Source of the DNA: Aaosphaeria pasadenensis
Taxonomy: Eukaryota > Ascomycota > Dothideomycetes > Pleosporales
NCBI GenBank assembly: GCA_022813625.1
Contig: JAKLMB010000007.1
Location: 124,001 to 188,000, forward strand
Direction: 5' to 3'
DNA: 64,000 nt
Positions 11,127 through 23,336 of the stretch are shown piece after piece. The position numbers were made by a program, and so were the translations under genes. A model generated the notes under the pieces. It was not told where the DNA came from. It did no database searches and saw only the letters and a program-made list of their open reading frames with translations. The first letter of the stretch is position 1. Each line of letters starts with the position of its first letter.

Positions 11127-14100
11127 GCTGGTGGCCGTACATGCACAGAGGGACATCTAGAATTTCGGAAGCGCTTGATAGCGTTTGAGCATACTACATT
11201 ATTGCGGAAAGGTCTAGCAGTGGGGCCTTTGGTCCGTTAGGTCACCGCTGGAATGGTTTCTAGCCATATCTTAGCCTACGTCGACACGAGTCAAACATTG
11301 GAAAGAGAATTGGGTGTTGGACAACACAGGTCTAGCTCTTCACATCGTTTCAAGGAAATCTGACGATTATGGATTCAGCGTTCATGCATCGAAAATGGTA
11401 CCATGGTAGTCTTCCAGGGACTAGACTCCCGAAATTCATGCCCTCTATACGTAACTTTTGTGCAATATGGATAGTTCACCCTTCAGTGCGAGCTGAGAAT
11501 GTGACGGTCCACTTTCTTCTATGAAGTGAGGCATTTCATCGTAGCTGATGTGAGTACCCCCGACGATAATGGCAATGATTTCCAAAGCAAAGCCTCGATC
11601 AATGGCAAATAGCCCCAATCATCCATGGTAAGCTGTTGCGAACTCAAGGCTGGAAAAGGAAATTGTAGAGGATTGAGCTACGCGTAGATTGCGTCTTCCG
11701 AGGCGGAGCGGTGTAACAATGGAAGCATTACGCTCGAGTCAGGCAACACCGGTGAGGACGTCACGAGGCACACAGTCAGAGAATAGCGGCGATACATAGG
11801 TAAACCATTGAGCAAGGTTGTCCTAGTCGTGTATTGAGGCAATAGAGGTCGGAATTTAGCGATAGGTATGTCTGGCCGCCACAATCAGCAGGGTTCAGGG
11901 ATAGAGTGTGGCTATGCAAGTCCAACTCCGACCGTCCTCACCACTTCCAGGCTCGACGAAATCTGCATGCAATATAACTAGTGAAGCTGAAGCATTGAAA
12001 GGCATGTTATTTTGCCTCATACATCAGGATATCAAAATCCTTTCGGGGCCCAAATTCATCATTCCCATTATGCACACTTGAACTTGAATCGGTCAGACTT
12101 GAGAAGAGGGCATAAGGAGGTGGCAACGGCATCGCCGGCGACAGGATTTACGGTGCAAGGTCGCGGTCTATGAAAATTCCCGAAGCGTACAACATATGCG
12201 GCTGATTGGCAGCCATACCTACCTCCCTAGCCAATGACGGAGTCTATGTAGGCCCTTGGCGATTGCTGAACGGCGTTGAAGATGTTGATTGCCTCTTTCC
12301 AGCACTGAATAATCATTTCAGGATCTTCTCCTATTGTACTTGTCGGCGGTGCCGTAGCGAATGAATAGCGAAGATCGGTATTCCTGGTACGGTTGCTCAG
12401 TGATTAAGCTGTAAACAAGTTTTTACAGTCGCAACTGAGGTCCACGATCTATGGCGTCAGCCAATCCGGACTGAGAAGAGCTCTCCTGGCAAGAGATTCT
12501 ACCGCCCTGATCTTACGGTGCAAAGTTCGCGGTTGCTGTGGTCATCCGTATACACATGATAGGCTGTCCTTTATGCGGGGATATCCATCGCTTTGACCCA
12601 GTTCCTTCGTGAGTTATTGTTAGTACTTTTCCGGTTGGCATGAGGTGTATCATGTTTAGCGAAAAAAGTTTTATGTGACCAATCCCGTTCTCTTTTCGAA
12701 AAGACTGAAGCCTTTCTGCTAAGGTAGACCAACCAGGGAAGACGAGGGCGGTGGAGGACTTTAGACCGATGCAGAACTAGCTCTGTCGATCCAGACCCTT
12801 AGATCTGACATCGGAGAGAACTCGAGATCTGTGGCACAGCAAGAATAGGGAGAGGTAAAGCCACACAGAAGCCATCGATTCGCGTATGACAGCCATCCAC
12901 ATCATCTTGCGGATTTCGAGTATTTAGTCCTGTGGGAGACGACGAGAGAGGAAAGGCCACCGCAGGTTCAAGAAAAAGCATTGAGTCGGCGTCAGTAGCA
13001 CACGCCTGACAGGTGGATACAATATCGTGCTGCTTGAACTTCTTGGTTCGGAAGCGTGGTTGTAGAGTGCTTGACTGCCCCACTGGCGCGCGGACTAGGA
13101 GGACTGAGGCTCGGTTGGCGGCATGGTAGCAGCTGAGGGTATCAAAACTTGGGCATCACGCGTTGTTTCATTCTCTACATCGAGATGAGGCTTGAAATAG
13201 AGTGTGCGGCAATTGGCGGCTGGATCGAGAGGGAGGAGTAGTACGTAGTACGTATGTACTGTATATGCGGGATGGGAGATGGTGAATATCAGAGGGAGTG
13301 AGTACCTGACATGGCCAGTCTCAATATCCGGTAGATGCGTGCAGCGTGGCAGAAGCAGGTCTCGTACCTAGCAGCACGGGAGGAGTGTGGAATTGGACTC
13401 CCACGGTAGAGTGCTCCATAGTGCATTGTATAGTGAAGAGTTAAGTTAGTCCCGGAATGTCGTTGGTGTGAATATGAATCTCCAGCTCGCCGTTGACATT
13501 GCAGGAGCCGCACGGGCCACACCACCCCCGAGACTACCGAGCTAGAACGCCATCGTGCCTTCAACTCAGCTGAAGTCTCCCCCAACTTGCCTCCCAAGAC
13601 ACTCCAACGCTGCTGAATCCACACACATTTCACCCCAAACCATGCTGAGCCAGGGGCTATCCCAGCAGCCTTATGCTGTAAATCATCGGGAGGCGCGATT
13701 GTTACAGCTGAAATCACACGAAGAACGATGGCGATCCTGCCAACCTTCCACCATGCCTCCACGATCACTGTTTACGAGGAGAGCTGGCTGCCTCACTGTT
13801 TCATCGTGCCGTCCGACCATAGCCATGTAGTTCGTGTTCTAGAGAAACCTGTTGCTGGGAGGTCCTCGCGGTGTAGCGTATTTTCCTTCCTTGTTTTCAT
13901 GAGGGGCGCTTCTGGTAGGAGATATAGATGCGACCTGAACCATCGCCGCCCTGACATACTTATACCCTTGTGCCAATCCCACAGTTCGTAAAACCGCAAA
14001 GAATTTGCTGACAGAAGACGGAACATTGATGCCCTAGTGCTTATTTCGACGGTTCTCCCGTCTTGCATGTGAGTTCTATACAAGCACCAGCGTTCCCCCT

Positions 14101-14206
14101 TCACTGACTGGTGGACAGCCTCGGATACCTGCATCACACCACACCCATCCTCATGCAAAGACAATCCCTTTAAAATCAGTCGTTCTGTTCCTACTGTGCG
14201 CTCTTC
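11127..14206. other. Gene-poor region of about 3.1 kb
   Basis: No ORF here shows convincing protein character. Two short similar motifs (TACGGTGCAARGT followed by CGCGGT, near 12148 and 12514) hint at an old duplication. The ORF at 13289-13768 on the minus strand has the composition of non-coding sequence. I see no tRNA-like fold. Confidence 0.4.
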
Positions 14207-14821
14207 ATGCCTCCTCCATCTATACCTACGGGTCAGTCCCGAACCACCGACCAAGCAACATCAAATCGACCTTCCCATCTATTCAAGATATCACTGGTCG
14301 TCCTGGCACTATGTGTTTGTTTACGTTTGACGAGCATATTCCTTGCGCAGAGAAAGAGCAATTCGATCGTCCATCAGTCACCCAGGGAAGAGAAGGATGC
14401 AAAGAAATGTTTACCACCGCCAGAAAAGGAGGTATTCGCCAAAACAACAAACTTCCAATACTTCGATAAGGAGCAGACGCTGCGTCCCGTATCTTGGAAC
14501 CAACCCATAAAAGAACATCCATTTCCAATTGGCCAGAATTCGTTTCCACCAACATTCAGACCCGTTTATCCGTGGACTGGACCCCCAAAACCACTTCCTG
14601 GACCCTATGATCCAAGTCTGTTTCCACTTCCAACCGTTCGAAGGCACTCTTCGGTGGACGCTGTCGAGGAATCTTCCACGCCGGACTGCAACAACACAAT
14701 CGATTACTCCAGGCGCGTGTCGACGAACAGTATACCGGCATACCAATCCACTCTCCACGGTTCCATCACGAGGTCTTCTCGTGGTTGGCGGCGCAATCAG
14801 TGGGTGGTTTCTGGGGAATGA
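14207..14821 (+). CDS. Possible single-pass membrane protein (204 aa), hypothetical
   Basis: ATG-initiated ORF. Seen: about 25 polar residues, a hydrophobic segment at about 26-47 (ISLVVLALCVCLRL then IFLAQ) followed by basic residues, then a Pro-rich lumenal or cytosolic stretch (FPPTFRPVYPWTGPPKPLPG) and a terminal part with GWRRNQWVVSG. The type II signal-anchor arrangement is plausible. I do not recognise a family, and downstream exons in other frames (to about 15000) cannot be excluded, since the +3 frame stays open to 14873 with LLVVGGAISGWFLG. Confidence 0.35.
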   Translation: MPPPSIPTGQSRTTDQATSNRPSHLFKISLVVLALCVCLRLTSIFLAQRKSNSIVHQSPREEKDAKKCLPPPEKEVFAKTTNFQYFDKEQTLRPVSWNQPIKEHPFPIGQNSFPPTFRPVYPWTGPPKPLPGPYDPSLFPLPTVRRHSSVDAVEESSTPDCNNTIDYSRRVSTNSIPAYQSTLHGSITRSSRGWRRNQWVVSGE

Positions 14822-16702
14822 ATTTCAAAATGTCTCAGATGATCAGAATCATCAGCCACAAGACACGACCTAATGTCCATTCTCGTCAGAGAGCCGCGCG
14901 CGAGCAGGAACTGACACGTCATGCGACGCTATGCTGCATAGAATTGCGCCTCGCGCGCAAGTTCACAGCGCACATAAGCACCTCAGGACCAGTATTCCGA
15001 TGGAGCTTAGCTGATGGATGAAATGTTTGGGCAGTAGTGGCTTTTTGCTTACCAGCTGAGTGGGGCAACGCCGTTCCAGACGCAAGGTCAAGCGACGACG
15101 CCATCATGGTGGTCATCCATCGTCGCGTGCAGTATTATTTTCCCGTTCTAGCGTTTCTCTTAACGATTGTTATTCATTTGACATTCTCGAACCTCAACTC
15201 CCCAAAGGGAAAAAGAGGTATAATTCTAGAACTGGCGGCGGGTGTTTGGAGTGTTTAATCGGGGTTGGGTCGGCTGGAAAGGGAAAAACGACCATTAGAT
15301 AGAAGGCGTTATATTGCACATGGGTTCTTCGATATTTTAACCAGGCTGGCTGGACGGATCAAGAATCCGGGGGACGGTTTCTAGCTTTCCATAGTACGCC
15401 ACAATTGTAACGACCAATCTTCTCTCTCCAAGAATAGTATCATCCCTCACCTTTCACCCTCCCAAGAATCGGATCGGAGATCATGCAGGAAAACGTCCCT
15501 ATTGTAGTTATACTAATCAACCGCAACCGTATCCCTCCTCTTCCCTTCCCGCATCCACAACCCGTTCTGACGCCGTAACGATATACCCCATACAGTAACT
15601 CCTCCATCCCCATGCCGTCTCCCGTCCACACGGTCCATCTTCTCATCTCCCCCCATCAACAAACCAGAAACAGAACAGAACATACAAGGTACATCCCTCA
15701 CCCTACCGGACCTACCCACCGTAAGACGCTTAACCTTACCTTCCCTCTCACCTTTACCCCAGAGTACGATACCATGTCGTATCGCACCGGAACCGTTCCG
15801 TATTCGCTAGCGCCAAGGAGACAGTTGTAGCGTGCATGCGATGGCTTATTGAAACTGTTCGAAAATAACTTCCTATTCCCTTTTTCCCATTCTCCTCTTC
15901 TGTGGATTTCCATCCCTGAATTCTCTGTTGGCATGTGACAAGGTCGATTTTAAGTTCTACTAGTTCGATCTTCCAGACAGGAAAGACAAGAATGAGAGGT
16001 AAAAGCATGAAACTCTCTTTCTTTCCGTCTTTTCGTCTCTTTAACGGACATTGAAGCCGTTGTTGAAATCTCTGGCGTGGAAGTTGTAATCGCTGGTATA
16101 TGATTCTACACGTCACTTGACAACTCTGCTACGTTTGTACGTACGCACGTACGTAAGTATATACATGTCCTTCCATCCCCTTCTCTATCAACCAACATTA
16201 CCGAATGTTTGCTCTTGCACAAGAATGTTCAGCATTTTACCTTACCCAGTCAAGATAATCCCTTGTATAATTATGAGCTTCCCAAACACTTTCGTGTTTT
16301 GTTTGCAAGCTGGTGTCCTTCTTCTTTTGCAAGCTGGCGTGAGTATGTATTTGGAAGTCTGGCCTTGAGGTTATGGTAAGCTCTTACATTACTTGATAGC
16401 ATTGCTTCTGCAGTAAGAGGTCATGTGGTAGACCAGATGGAATCTGAAATATCGGTGGGGGTATGTTATGATGACACTCTACTGTCTTAACATGAGAAAA
16501 TATTCATATTTGCATGCGTATAAGTATGTATGTATATATACCCAACTCCCTCCCGCGTATATACGTATATCAATTCATTATCCCCTCTCCTCCCTCCCCC
16601 TCCCCCTCCCATCCTCCTCCCAATCTTCATAAAAACATGCAAAAGAAAACAGAAAACCCCACGCCAACCACCACCGTCTAAAGATCTTCAACACCCTACA
16701 CC
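14822..16702. other. Intergenic, about 1.9 kb
   Basis: 3' flank of the doubtful gene at 14207 and of Pex4 (transcribed leftward). Contains TA- and TACG-rich runs (16130-16160, 16520-16570) and a pyrimidine-rich block near 16580-16620. No gene supported. Confidence 0.45.
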
Positions 16703-17317
16703 CTACACCCTCCCCGCACCCCTCTCACCCCCATCCCTCTTCCACTCATACCTCTCAGTAACCGTATAAAACCGAATCAACGCCTCCGCCGCAACGTAAT
16801 CCTCCAGACGAAACAGCTGCGCGATGTCGACATTCAGCGGGCTGTCCGGCTCCGCGGACGTCAGCAATTGGTGTATGCTGGTGAGGGTGGTGGAGATGGT
16901 GTAGGCGGGGGTCCAGGAGGTCTTGAGGAGGTCGAGGCAGATCTCGCCGGTGCGGAAGTCGACGTTCGGGTGGCAGATGGGGGTGAGGAATTTTATGGTC
17001 GGCGGGGCGTTGGGGTAGGTGGAGGGGATTTGGATGTCGAGGAGCCATTGGCCGCCTATGGGGGGAGAGGGTGTTAGTTGGGGGGTTGTTTTGGTGAGGG
17101 TTGGGTTGAGATAGAGATGGGGGGGATGGGATGGGATGGGATGGGTACCTTCGTAGGCGGTTCCTGGGACGCCGGTCATGACGGCTCGCCAGTGGGTTAT
17201 CTCGTCGTCGTTTACGGGACCGAGTTCGCGGAGAGCTTCGTTGGGGTTCGAGTGGTAGGATTGCAGTTCGTGGAGGAGGCGCTTGGTTGCGCTGGGGACG
17301 CGTGAAGAGCTCGCCAT
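16703..17317 (-). CDS. pex4: Peroxisomal ubiquitin-conjugating enzyme Pex4
   Basis: Exons are complement(17149..17317) and complement(16703..17055), giving 173 aa; the 93-nt intron (17056-17148) is stop-free and in phase, but splicing restores AYEGGQWLLDIQIP. It is a complete UBC fold: an N-terminal KRLLHELQSY helix, the HPN motif at 85-87, and catalytic Cys96 in GEICLDLL followed by KTSWTPAYT. LLTSAEPDSPLNVDIA and a C-terminal helix (YVAAEALIRFYTVTERYEW) match the Pex4 subgroup rather than general E2s. Known: Pex4, anchored by Pex22, mono-ubiquitinates the import receptor Pex5 so that it is recycled from the peroxisome membrane. The gene diverges from RRP46 across 469 bp. Confidence 0.88.
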   Translation of the reverse strand: MASSSRVPSATKRLLHELQSYHSNPNEALRELGPVNDDEITHWRAVMTGVPGTAYEGTHPIPSHPPHLYLNPTLTKTTPQLTPSPPIGGQWLLDIQIPSTYPNAPPTIKFLTPICHPNVDFRTGEICLDLLKTSWTPAYTISTTLTSIHQLLTSAEPDSPLNVDIAQLFRLEDYVAAEALIRFYTVTERYEWKRDGGERGAGRV

Positions 17318-17786
17318 TGTCGCTCGTTGCTGCGGATAGATATATCGAAATTTAAACAGTTAATTGCTTCAAAGGTTGTTTGAAATGCTGTTGGAGTGGA
17401 TGAACAATGCGCTGGGGTGGGTATCTGGGTATCTATGCGGGTAGAGATTGAAGGTTTGTAGAGCTGAAGTCGAGATGACGGACCAGACCAGCAAAGGCAC
17501 CGCCGAGGTCCAGCCAATCCACTCGCAATTCAGCCCTGGGATATCGGAGGAGAAGAGCTATGGCCGCAAAGAGAACAAAGCGAAGATCCGTCCCCGCGAA
17601 ACTTTTTGGTATCAACTTCTACTACATCTTAACTATTTCTTTTCGCGATCTACATACAAGAAAAGATTCACGACACAACCACCTACCCTCCCGCGAACCA
17701 TCTACAACCCCTCCTACCCTTCTCGACACACCACCCAACCCACTCTCAACCAATTGTCCCGCCAACAACCTCCCAACCCGCCCACG
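17318..17786. promoter_or_regulatory. Shared divergent promoter of pex4 and rrp46
   Basis: 469 bp between two start codons facing away from each other. The rrp46 side is pyrimidine/CA-rich just upstream of its ATG, as is common for fungal promoters and leaders. No specific factor site assigned. Confidence 0.5.
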
Positions 17787-18646
17787 ATGGCACCCCTCCC
17801 AACCGCAGACCTCACGACCCTGCACCGCGCCGACGGCTCCGCAACCTACACGCACCTCTCGCACACGATCATTGGCTCAGTAAACGGCCCCATAGAAGTG
17901 CAGCGCCGGGACGAACTCCCCTCGTCCGCAACCCTCGAAGTAAACATCCGGCCCGCCGCCGGCGTGGGCACCCCGCGCGAACGACACCTCGAGACGCTGG
18001 TGCACGACACGCTGCGGAGCGTGGTTTTGGTGGAGAAGATCCCGCGGACGCTCGTGCAGGTCACGCTGCAGGTGCGGAGTCTGCCTGAGGAGGAGGGCGG
18101 CGGCGCGGACTCGTCGACCACGGCTTCGGTATGTGGATTTTCATTGATATCCCCTACTTCCCTCATGGCGCAGGCGATCTATAGACGAAGAAAGAATTTG
18201 ACTAATGAATTGAGCAACAGAGTCTAACACTACTCCCGCACCTCCTTCACACATCCCTCCTCGCCCTCCTCTCCGCCTCAATCCCCCTCCGCACAACCCT
18301 CACCTCCACCGTCGTCGCGATCCCGCGCGACGGCCAAGGAATGCTGGTCTCCCCCACCGCGAACGAGCTTCTCCGACGGCGACCGATGCGCTCGATACAC
18401 GTGTTTGCGTTCGACGGGGAGGGAAAATTGCTGTTGAATGAGAGCGAGGGGGAGTTTGGGGTCGAGGAGTGGGATGAGGCGTGTGAGGTGGCGGAGGAGG
18501 TTTGCTGTAAGGGGGATGGGGGCGTGGGGTTGGGAGAGGGGATGGATGTTGATGGCGAGGGCCAGGCGCAGAGTTTGGAGGCGTGGTTGAGGGGGGTTGT
18601 GGGGAGGAAGGTGGAGGTTGAGCAGAGGTGGAGGGTTGCGACGTGA
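17787..18646 (+). CDS. rrp46: Exosome core subunit Rrp46 (RNase PH fold)
   Basis: Exons are 17787-18128 and 18221-18646, giving 255 aa; the 92-nt intron (18129-18220) has GTATGT, an ACTAAT branch-like site and CAACAG ends. I chose the ATG at 17787 because homologues start just before LHRADGSATY; the open frame further upstream is leader. Seen: RADGSA near the N-terminus, VNGPIEVQRRDELP, RHLETLVHDTLRSVV and PRTLVQVTLQV, then in exon 2 LLPHLLHTSLLALLSASIPL and a C-terminal AFDGEGKLLLNESEG block. Known: Rrp46 is one of six RNase PH-like subunits of the nine-subunit ring of the RNA exosome. In fungi it is not catalytic but shapes the channel feeding Rrp44. Odd: an acidic Gly/Asp insert (GDGGVGLGEGMDVDGEG) near the C-terminus. 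Confidence 0.88.
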
Positions 18647-19158
18647 GGTTGGAAGGGGAGGATTTCGAGAGAGAGAGCGATCAACTTGGGAAGGAAGTCG
18701 GAGTCTCCGAGGGTGATGTCACGGCCGAGACATCAAAGATCAATGGATTTGCATTCACAGACTGGCGATACATCAATGCCACGAGCCTCACGACGCGGCT
18801 TTGCAAATTCACCCATCAAGGTCAAAAGCACACAATTACGGCAAGACACGGTTTTTTCAAACGTATGAATGAATATGTAATAAATATACCAGGCCCAACT
18901 CCAAAGACTAGGGGGCCGCCGCCAGACTATATGTGGCTCTTTTTAGTTTTGATGTTAATGATACAAACGTATGAAAACGCTATGATGTGATATGCAATTA
19001 CGTATGTCGCGCTGTGGTCGTTAGATGTCTTCGTTAGTATAGAAAGAAGTCGTTAATATGGCGGGATGGTATCCAACATCCCAATGCTCCCAGGTTTTCC
19101 CCATCGCCAGTAAATGATCCAAAAAATGCCAATCAAACAACAACAAGTCGCAACCCGC
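18647..19158. other. Intergenic: convergent 3' ends
   Basis: Space between the convergent rrp46 and membrane-protein genes. AT-rich and poly-T stretches near 18850-19000 are consistent with 3' ends of transcripts. No gene seen. Confidence 0.5.
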
Positions 19159-20574
19159 TCAAACCTCCTCCACACTCTTATTCATACTCTTCGGATCCTT
19201 CTTCGCATAGAACGCCAAAATCCTATTTAAATTCTCCTGCGGATCCCACCCCTTCGGGATCTCCCACGTCTGCACCCCCGGCACCGCCTCCTTATCCGCC
19301 TCCCTCACATCCTCACTCACCGCCTTCGCCTCCTGCAGCCACTCCAGCCATGCCTCCGTGTTCGGACACGCATTACTCCTCAACACCCAATCCGTCTTCT
19401 TCGTCACCGCGATCGCATGCCAAAGCGCCTTCGTAAACGTCTTACTCTCGCTCGGATACCCCTTCTTCCCCACCGTCGAGTCCGACAGCGCCTCGTGCAC
19501 GACCTCGTAGCACGAATAGTCCCAATGCAGTTTCCCGGGCAGCGCAGCGACGATCCAGTACGCGGACCCGAGAAGCATGTACGACCCGGCCCACGCGATC
19601 TGCAGCTGGATCTGCGCGTTCGCGAGGCAGATGACGCCGCCCATGAGCATCACGGTGCCGACGAGCGAGAGGAGGCGGTAGGCGGGGCCGTGCTGGAGGA
19701 GGTAGGTGATGTTCTCGGGTGCGAAGTAGAGTTCGCGCGCGACTTGTTCGTCGCACCGAACGACGAGGAAGTTGCCTTTGGGATAGCGGACGACGACGTC
19801 GCCGCGGGGGACTTTTCCCGAGGGGTCCCCCCGTTTCGGGAGCTGGAGCGTCCATTTGTTGCCGATGCCGATGAGGGTGGAGAGAGAGGAGAGGAGGCAG
19901 GTCGAGACGAGGGACATGCCGTCGTCGAGCCAGATTGAGAGGCCCAGGAGGAGACAGGAGAGGAAAAAGCCGAGGAAGAGGACGAAGGTTAGGGGTGCGA
20001 GGGTGCGCGCCTTGAGGTTCTTCTCTTTGTTGATGCGGTTGATGGAGACGACGCGGACGGAGTGCTCCGGGAGGTTGTTGGCGTCGCTGGGGTGGGGTTA
20101 GTGAGGTTCGTTATGACGGGCATGGTTGATCAAGGGGGATGTGGTGAAGTCATTGTTGTATTCTTCCATTTTATATAAATGTGATATTTATATTGGGAAG
20201 AGATATCAACCAACAACGGTAGCGGGACGGGAGTGGGAGCGGGAGCGCGGGGTCGGGACTAGAGCAGAACTCGTCCCATGGTTGGTTACCACTCACCATA
20301 CAATGTTCGCAATGTGGTTGATGGAATCTCGAGAGTTTCCCGAATACACGCCCGCGACGTTGCCCGAAGCAGGTTCGAGTTTAGTCGGCCTCGTAGGCCG
20401 CATGAGGGCTTGAGGTGCCGGTATGAGACGGGGTAGAAAGATCCATCTCGACAAGGTCGACACTTGAGCGTTTGCAAGGACGGAACCCTCTCCTAGAATG
20501 GCGAGGAAACCTACAATGTCAAGTTGCAAGGCTTCGATGGCGGGTTGGCCTGGTTCGGTCTGCAGCCAGCGCAT
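19159..20574 (-). CDS. Conserved fungal multi-pass membrane protein (401 aa), function unknown
   Basis: Exons are complement(20297..20574) and complement(19159..20086); the 210-nt intron (20087-20296) has GTGAGT and CCCCAG ends, and splicing gives IANIVCDANNLPEHSVRVVS in frame. The N-terminal exon (MRWLQTEPGQPAIEALQLDI) reads like a conserved fungal start. Four hydrophobic segments follow, at about 122-146, 150-168, 230-249 and 253-275 (LMGGVICLANA, GSYMLLGSAYWIVAAL). A soluble C-terminal part of about 125 residues contains FTKALWHAIAVTKKTDWV, which suggests a conserved cytosolic domain. I recall similar uncharacterised proteins in moulds but cannot attach a role. The second exon alone would give a false 252-aa protein starting at an internal Met. 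Confidence 0.75.
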
Positions 20575-23336
20575 GATGGAGAGTGTGTATAGCGCAGAGT
20601 TTGGTCAGAGGGCTGTGCGGATAATTGATGTGATGATGGTTTAACGTTTGTCTCCCTTGTAGGGAGTACTGATATACAGAAGATCGGTGTGCGGAAGGAT
20701 CAATTCAATAATGCGATGCTGTATCCCGTACGAGGCAGAGACATGAGGCCAAATGGAGCGCTAAGTGCAAAAGGCGTAAATGCAAAGCGTCGATATATAG
20801 AAGACGTCCAACGGCCTTGTGGCCTTACCAAGTCATGGCAGACACGCGTACAAAGTCGTTGAAAAGAGGGGATTGAGGCGCGGTGATAATTGGCGAGGAA
20901 CTGGACAGGAAAATAACTCAAAAAGTTCGCAAGGCTGAAGAGATGAAGAAGTCTGATGGTCAGTTGTCCTCACAGTGGCGATAGCTTTGGTTTTGGGTTG
21001 GGGGCCGGGAGGGACCAGGAGGGACCAAGTCTTCCAAGAGATGCAACGAGTAGAATCTATTAGAAAGAGGAACTGGTGGATTGATGGAACGAGGGACCGT
21101 TTCGTGTACCGAAGTGCATCTGCATCAATGTCTGCATGAATCTGTGTCTTGGTCTCGGCGCTTGCCTGGTATGACCTGTATGACTTTGAAAAGAGTACAC
21201 CGGACGAAGTAACAATGTACAATGTCGGATCGATGCAGAGAGGGGTGGGGGATGATGGACGTTGATTGATTTGATGGATTTAGTGCCTGGAAAGTCAGGC
21301 AAGAGAAAGATAGGCAAATGCAGTGTAACTTCTTCAAAGATGACTAGAAAAGAAAAGAAGAAAAGAGGAAAGACGGACATGGATTGATCACTCTTGGGGG
21401 TGGGGAAACGAAACGAAACGAAAGGGGCTGAAGCGGGAGTTGCTAGGCCAGAGCCTTGTTACAATTACACAGTACGGGACTCGACATTACACCCATAACA
21501 CACCCATTACTATAGAGTACTCGAAGTACAGTTCAGAAATGATAGCCATTTATTGCTCTGTACTCTGCACGATACAGATAACTATTGCCATTGAGCGACA
21601 TCAATTGCATTATTGCATCACCTATCAAAGTACCCGGGTTGGACGGTGGAGGAGGGTGGCTGCTGATGATTGACAGGGCATGGAGGCGCAGTCATCAGGT
21701 TGTGCCGAACTCTTCAGCTACAACTTGCAAGTAGAATACAACGAACCTATGACAATCATGGACTTGTACGGTTGAGGTCAGGGTAGAGTAGGTGGAGTAC
21801 TGTGTATCTGTAGGTAACCAGAGTAAGTCGATCAGGTAGGGTTGCTATTGGGTGGTTACCTGCCTGGTATACAGTAATTGGGGGGGTTAACTCCGTATTA
21901 CCTTGTTACCTTGGGATGATTGCATAGCCTCACAGTGAAGACAGCCACGATATCCATCTCTCTTACAACACAACAACACACGACACATCACAGTTCCAGC
22001 TCTACTACACTATCCCCGCCATTGTCGACTCTTACTACTACTACTCACTATTGCCACGCTACCACTTCCGTGCTCCATACTCTTGTGCGCTCTTCTTCCT
22101 CTCTCCAAGTCTGCCTCATCCTTCTTACTTTCACACCGGCGCTTGTCGCATCGCTGCGCATAGCCTTCCTTTGAAACACATTGCCTCTGTTCCTCTTCAC
22201 ACTCTACTCCGTTTCGGTTCCTGGATAACCTCTGTCGCCTTCCGCCTATCAATCATTTGCCTGGTTCCCGCCGCCGCTTGGCTCGAGCTTCGCGCGCGCT
22301 CCAGCCTTTCCGTGATACTAGTTACAACATCTTCACTACACCCAATACCCACCAGCATCTACACCCACTTCCGCAATCTGTCTCGGCTTTGAAACGATAG
22401 TTGAATAAAGTACTTCGCTTCGTGTCGAAAACATTCGACTCGTCCGTGGTCGTGGAAGCTGTGTGCCGAAGCGCGCTCCAATGTATGTATAGGGCAACTC
22501 CTCATCACATCAGTTCTCCCCGTCGCTTCAGGCTGGCATTGGCACACGATGTCGTGTTGATCTGCCTAACCCCCCAAAAGCATATCTCAGAGTCACAATA
22601 ACACTACTACAACTTGTATCCTCGTATATTATCACTGCCCTTTCCCCATGATATCATCACATTGCCCAGTTGCCGTCCTCGTGGGGAGTCACTCCGATAC
22701 CATGTTCCTTCCCGTCATAGTCACCCCGCCGCCGACTGCCGCCAGGCATCACCAGGCTTCAAGGATGATTCAGCCTTATCACCACTTCAGAGGCGCAGCA
22801 ACCTCAAACTATCCGCCATCTCCTTTCGAAGATCAATACTAACATTGCCATTGTTCCCTAGGCCAAAATTTGACCTGGCAATTATCGATATTCATCCTCC
22901 AAGCGGTTGTTGGCAGATTCGATCCTGAATCATTACCGCTTCATAGTGTGCAACACGCTTCAGATCAAGGCGGCACAAACAATAACTGCAATCCGAGGCA
23001 ATTCTAGCACAGCCCACCATATTCACCGGTGCAGGCCACAGTTTCGAATCTCCTTTCTTACAAGTTTCCAATCATTGTTACACAGTATAAACGACGCGTG
23101 GACCTGTTCACGTCCTGCAACTAGTCAACAAAAAAAAGCAAAACAACAACTTCACCGGCATGAAGCGCTGGAGTTAGAAGCTGCCTAACGCTTTTCTTCC
23201 ACCGGCATGCCCATTGACGCCAAGATCGAGTCTCCGACTGAATCGAGTAGGGCTCGCCAAAGCTGGCTGGCGAGGTGTGGCCTTACTTTAACCAACCTGT
23301 ATGCCTCCTTTTCCTGACTTCTAAGAGACCAGAATC
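20575..23336. other. Long intergenic region between divergent genes
   Basis: About 2.8 kb separating the membrane-protein gene from the adenosine deaminase gene; both promoters lie here. Low-complexity runs include (AACGA)n near 21408-21422 and (TAC)n near 22033-22045. No ORF has protein-like composition; long 5' leaders are possible. Confidence 0.45.

Noticed and set aside
13289..13768. Minus-strand ORF of 159 codons in the gene-poor region
   Set aside because: No protein-like pattern, no neighbouring exons and no family resemblance.
16703..17317. Unspliced 204-residue reading of Pex4
   Set aside because: The inserted segment (HPIPSHPPHLYLN and beyond) breaks the UBC fold and has GT-AG ends.
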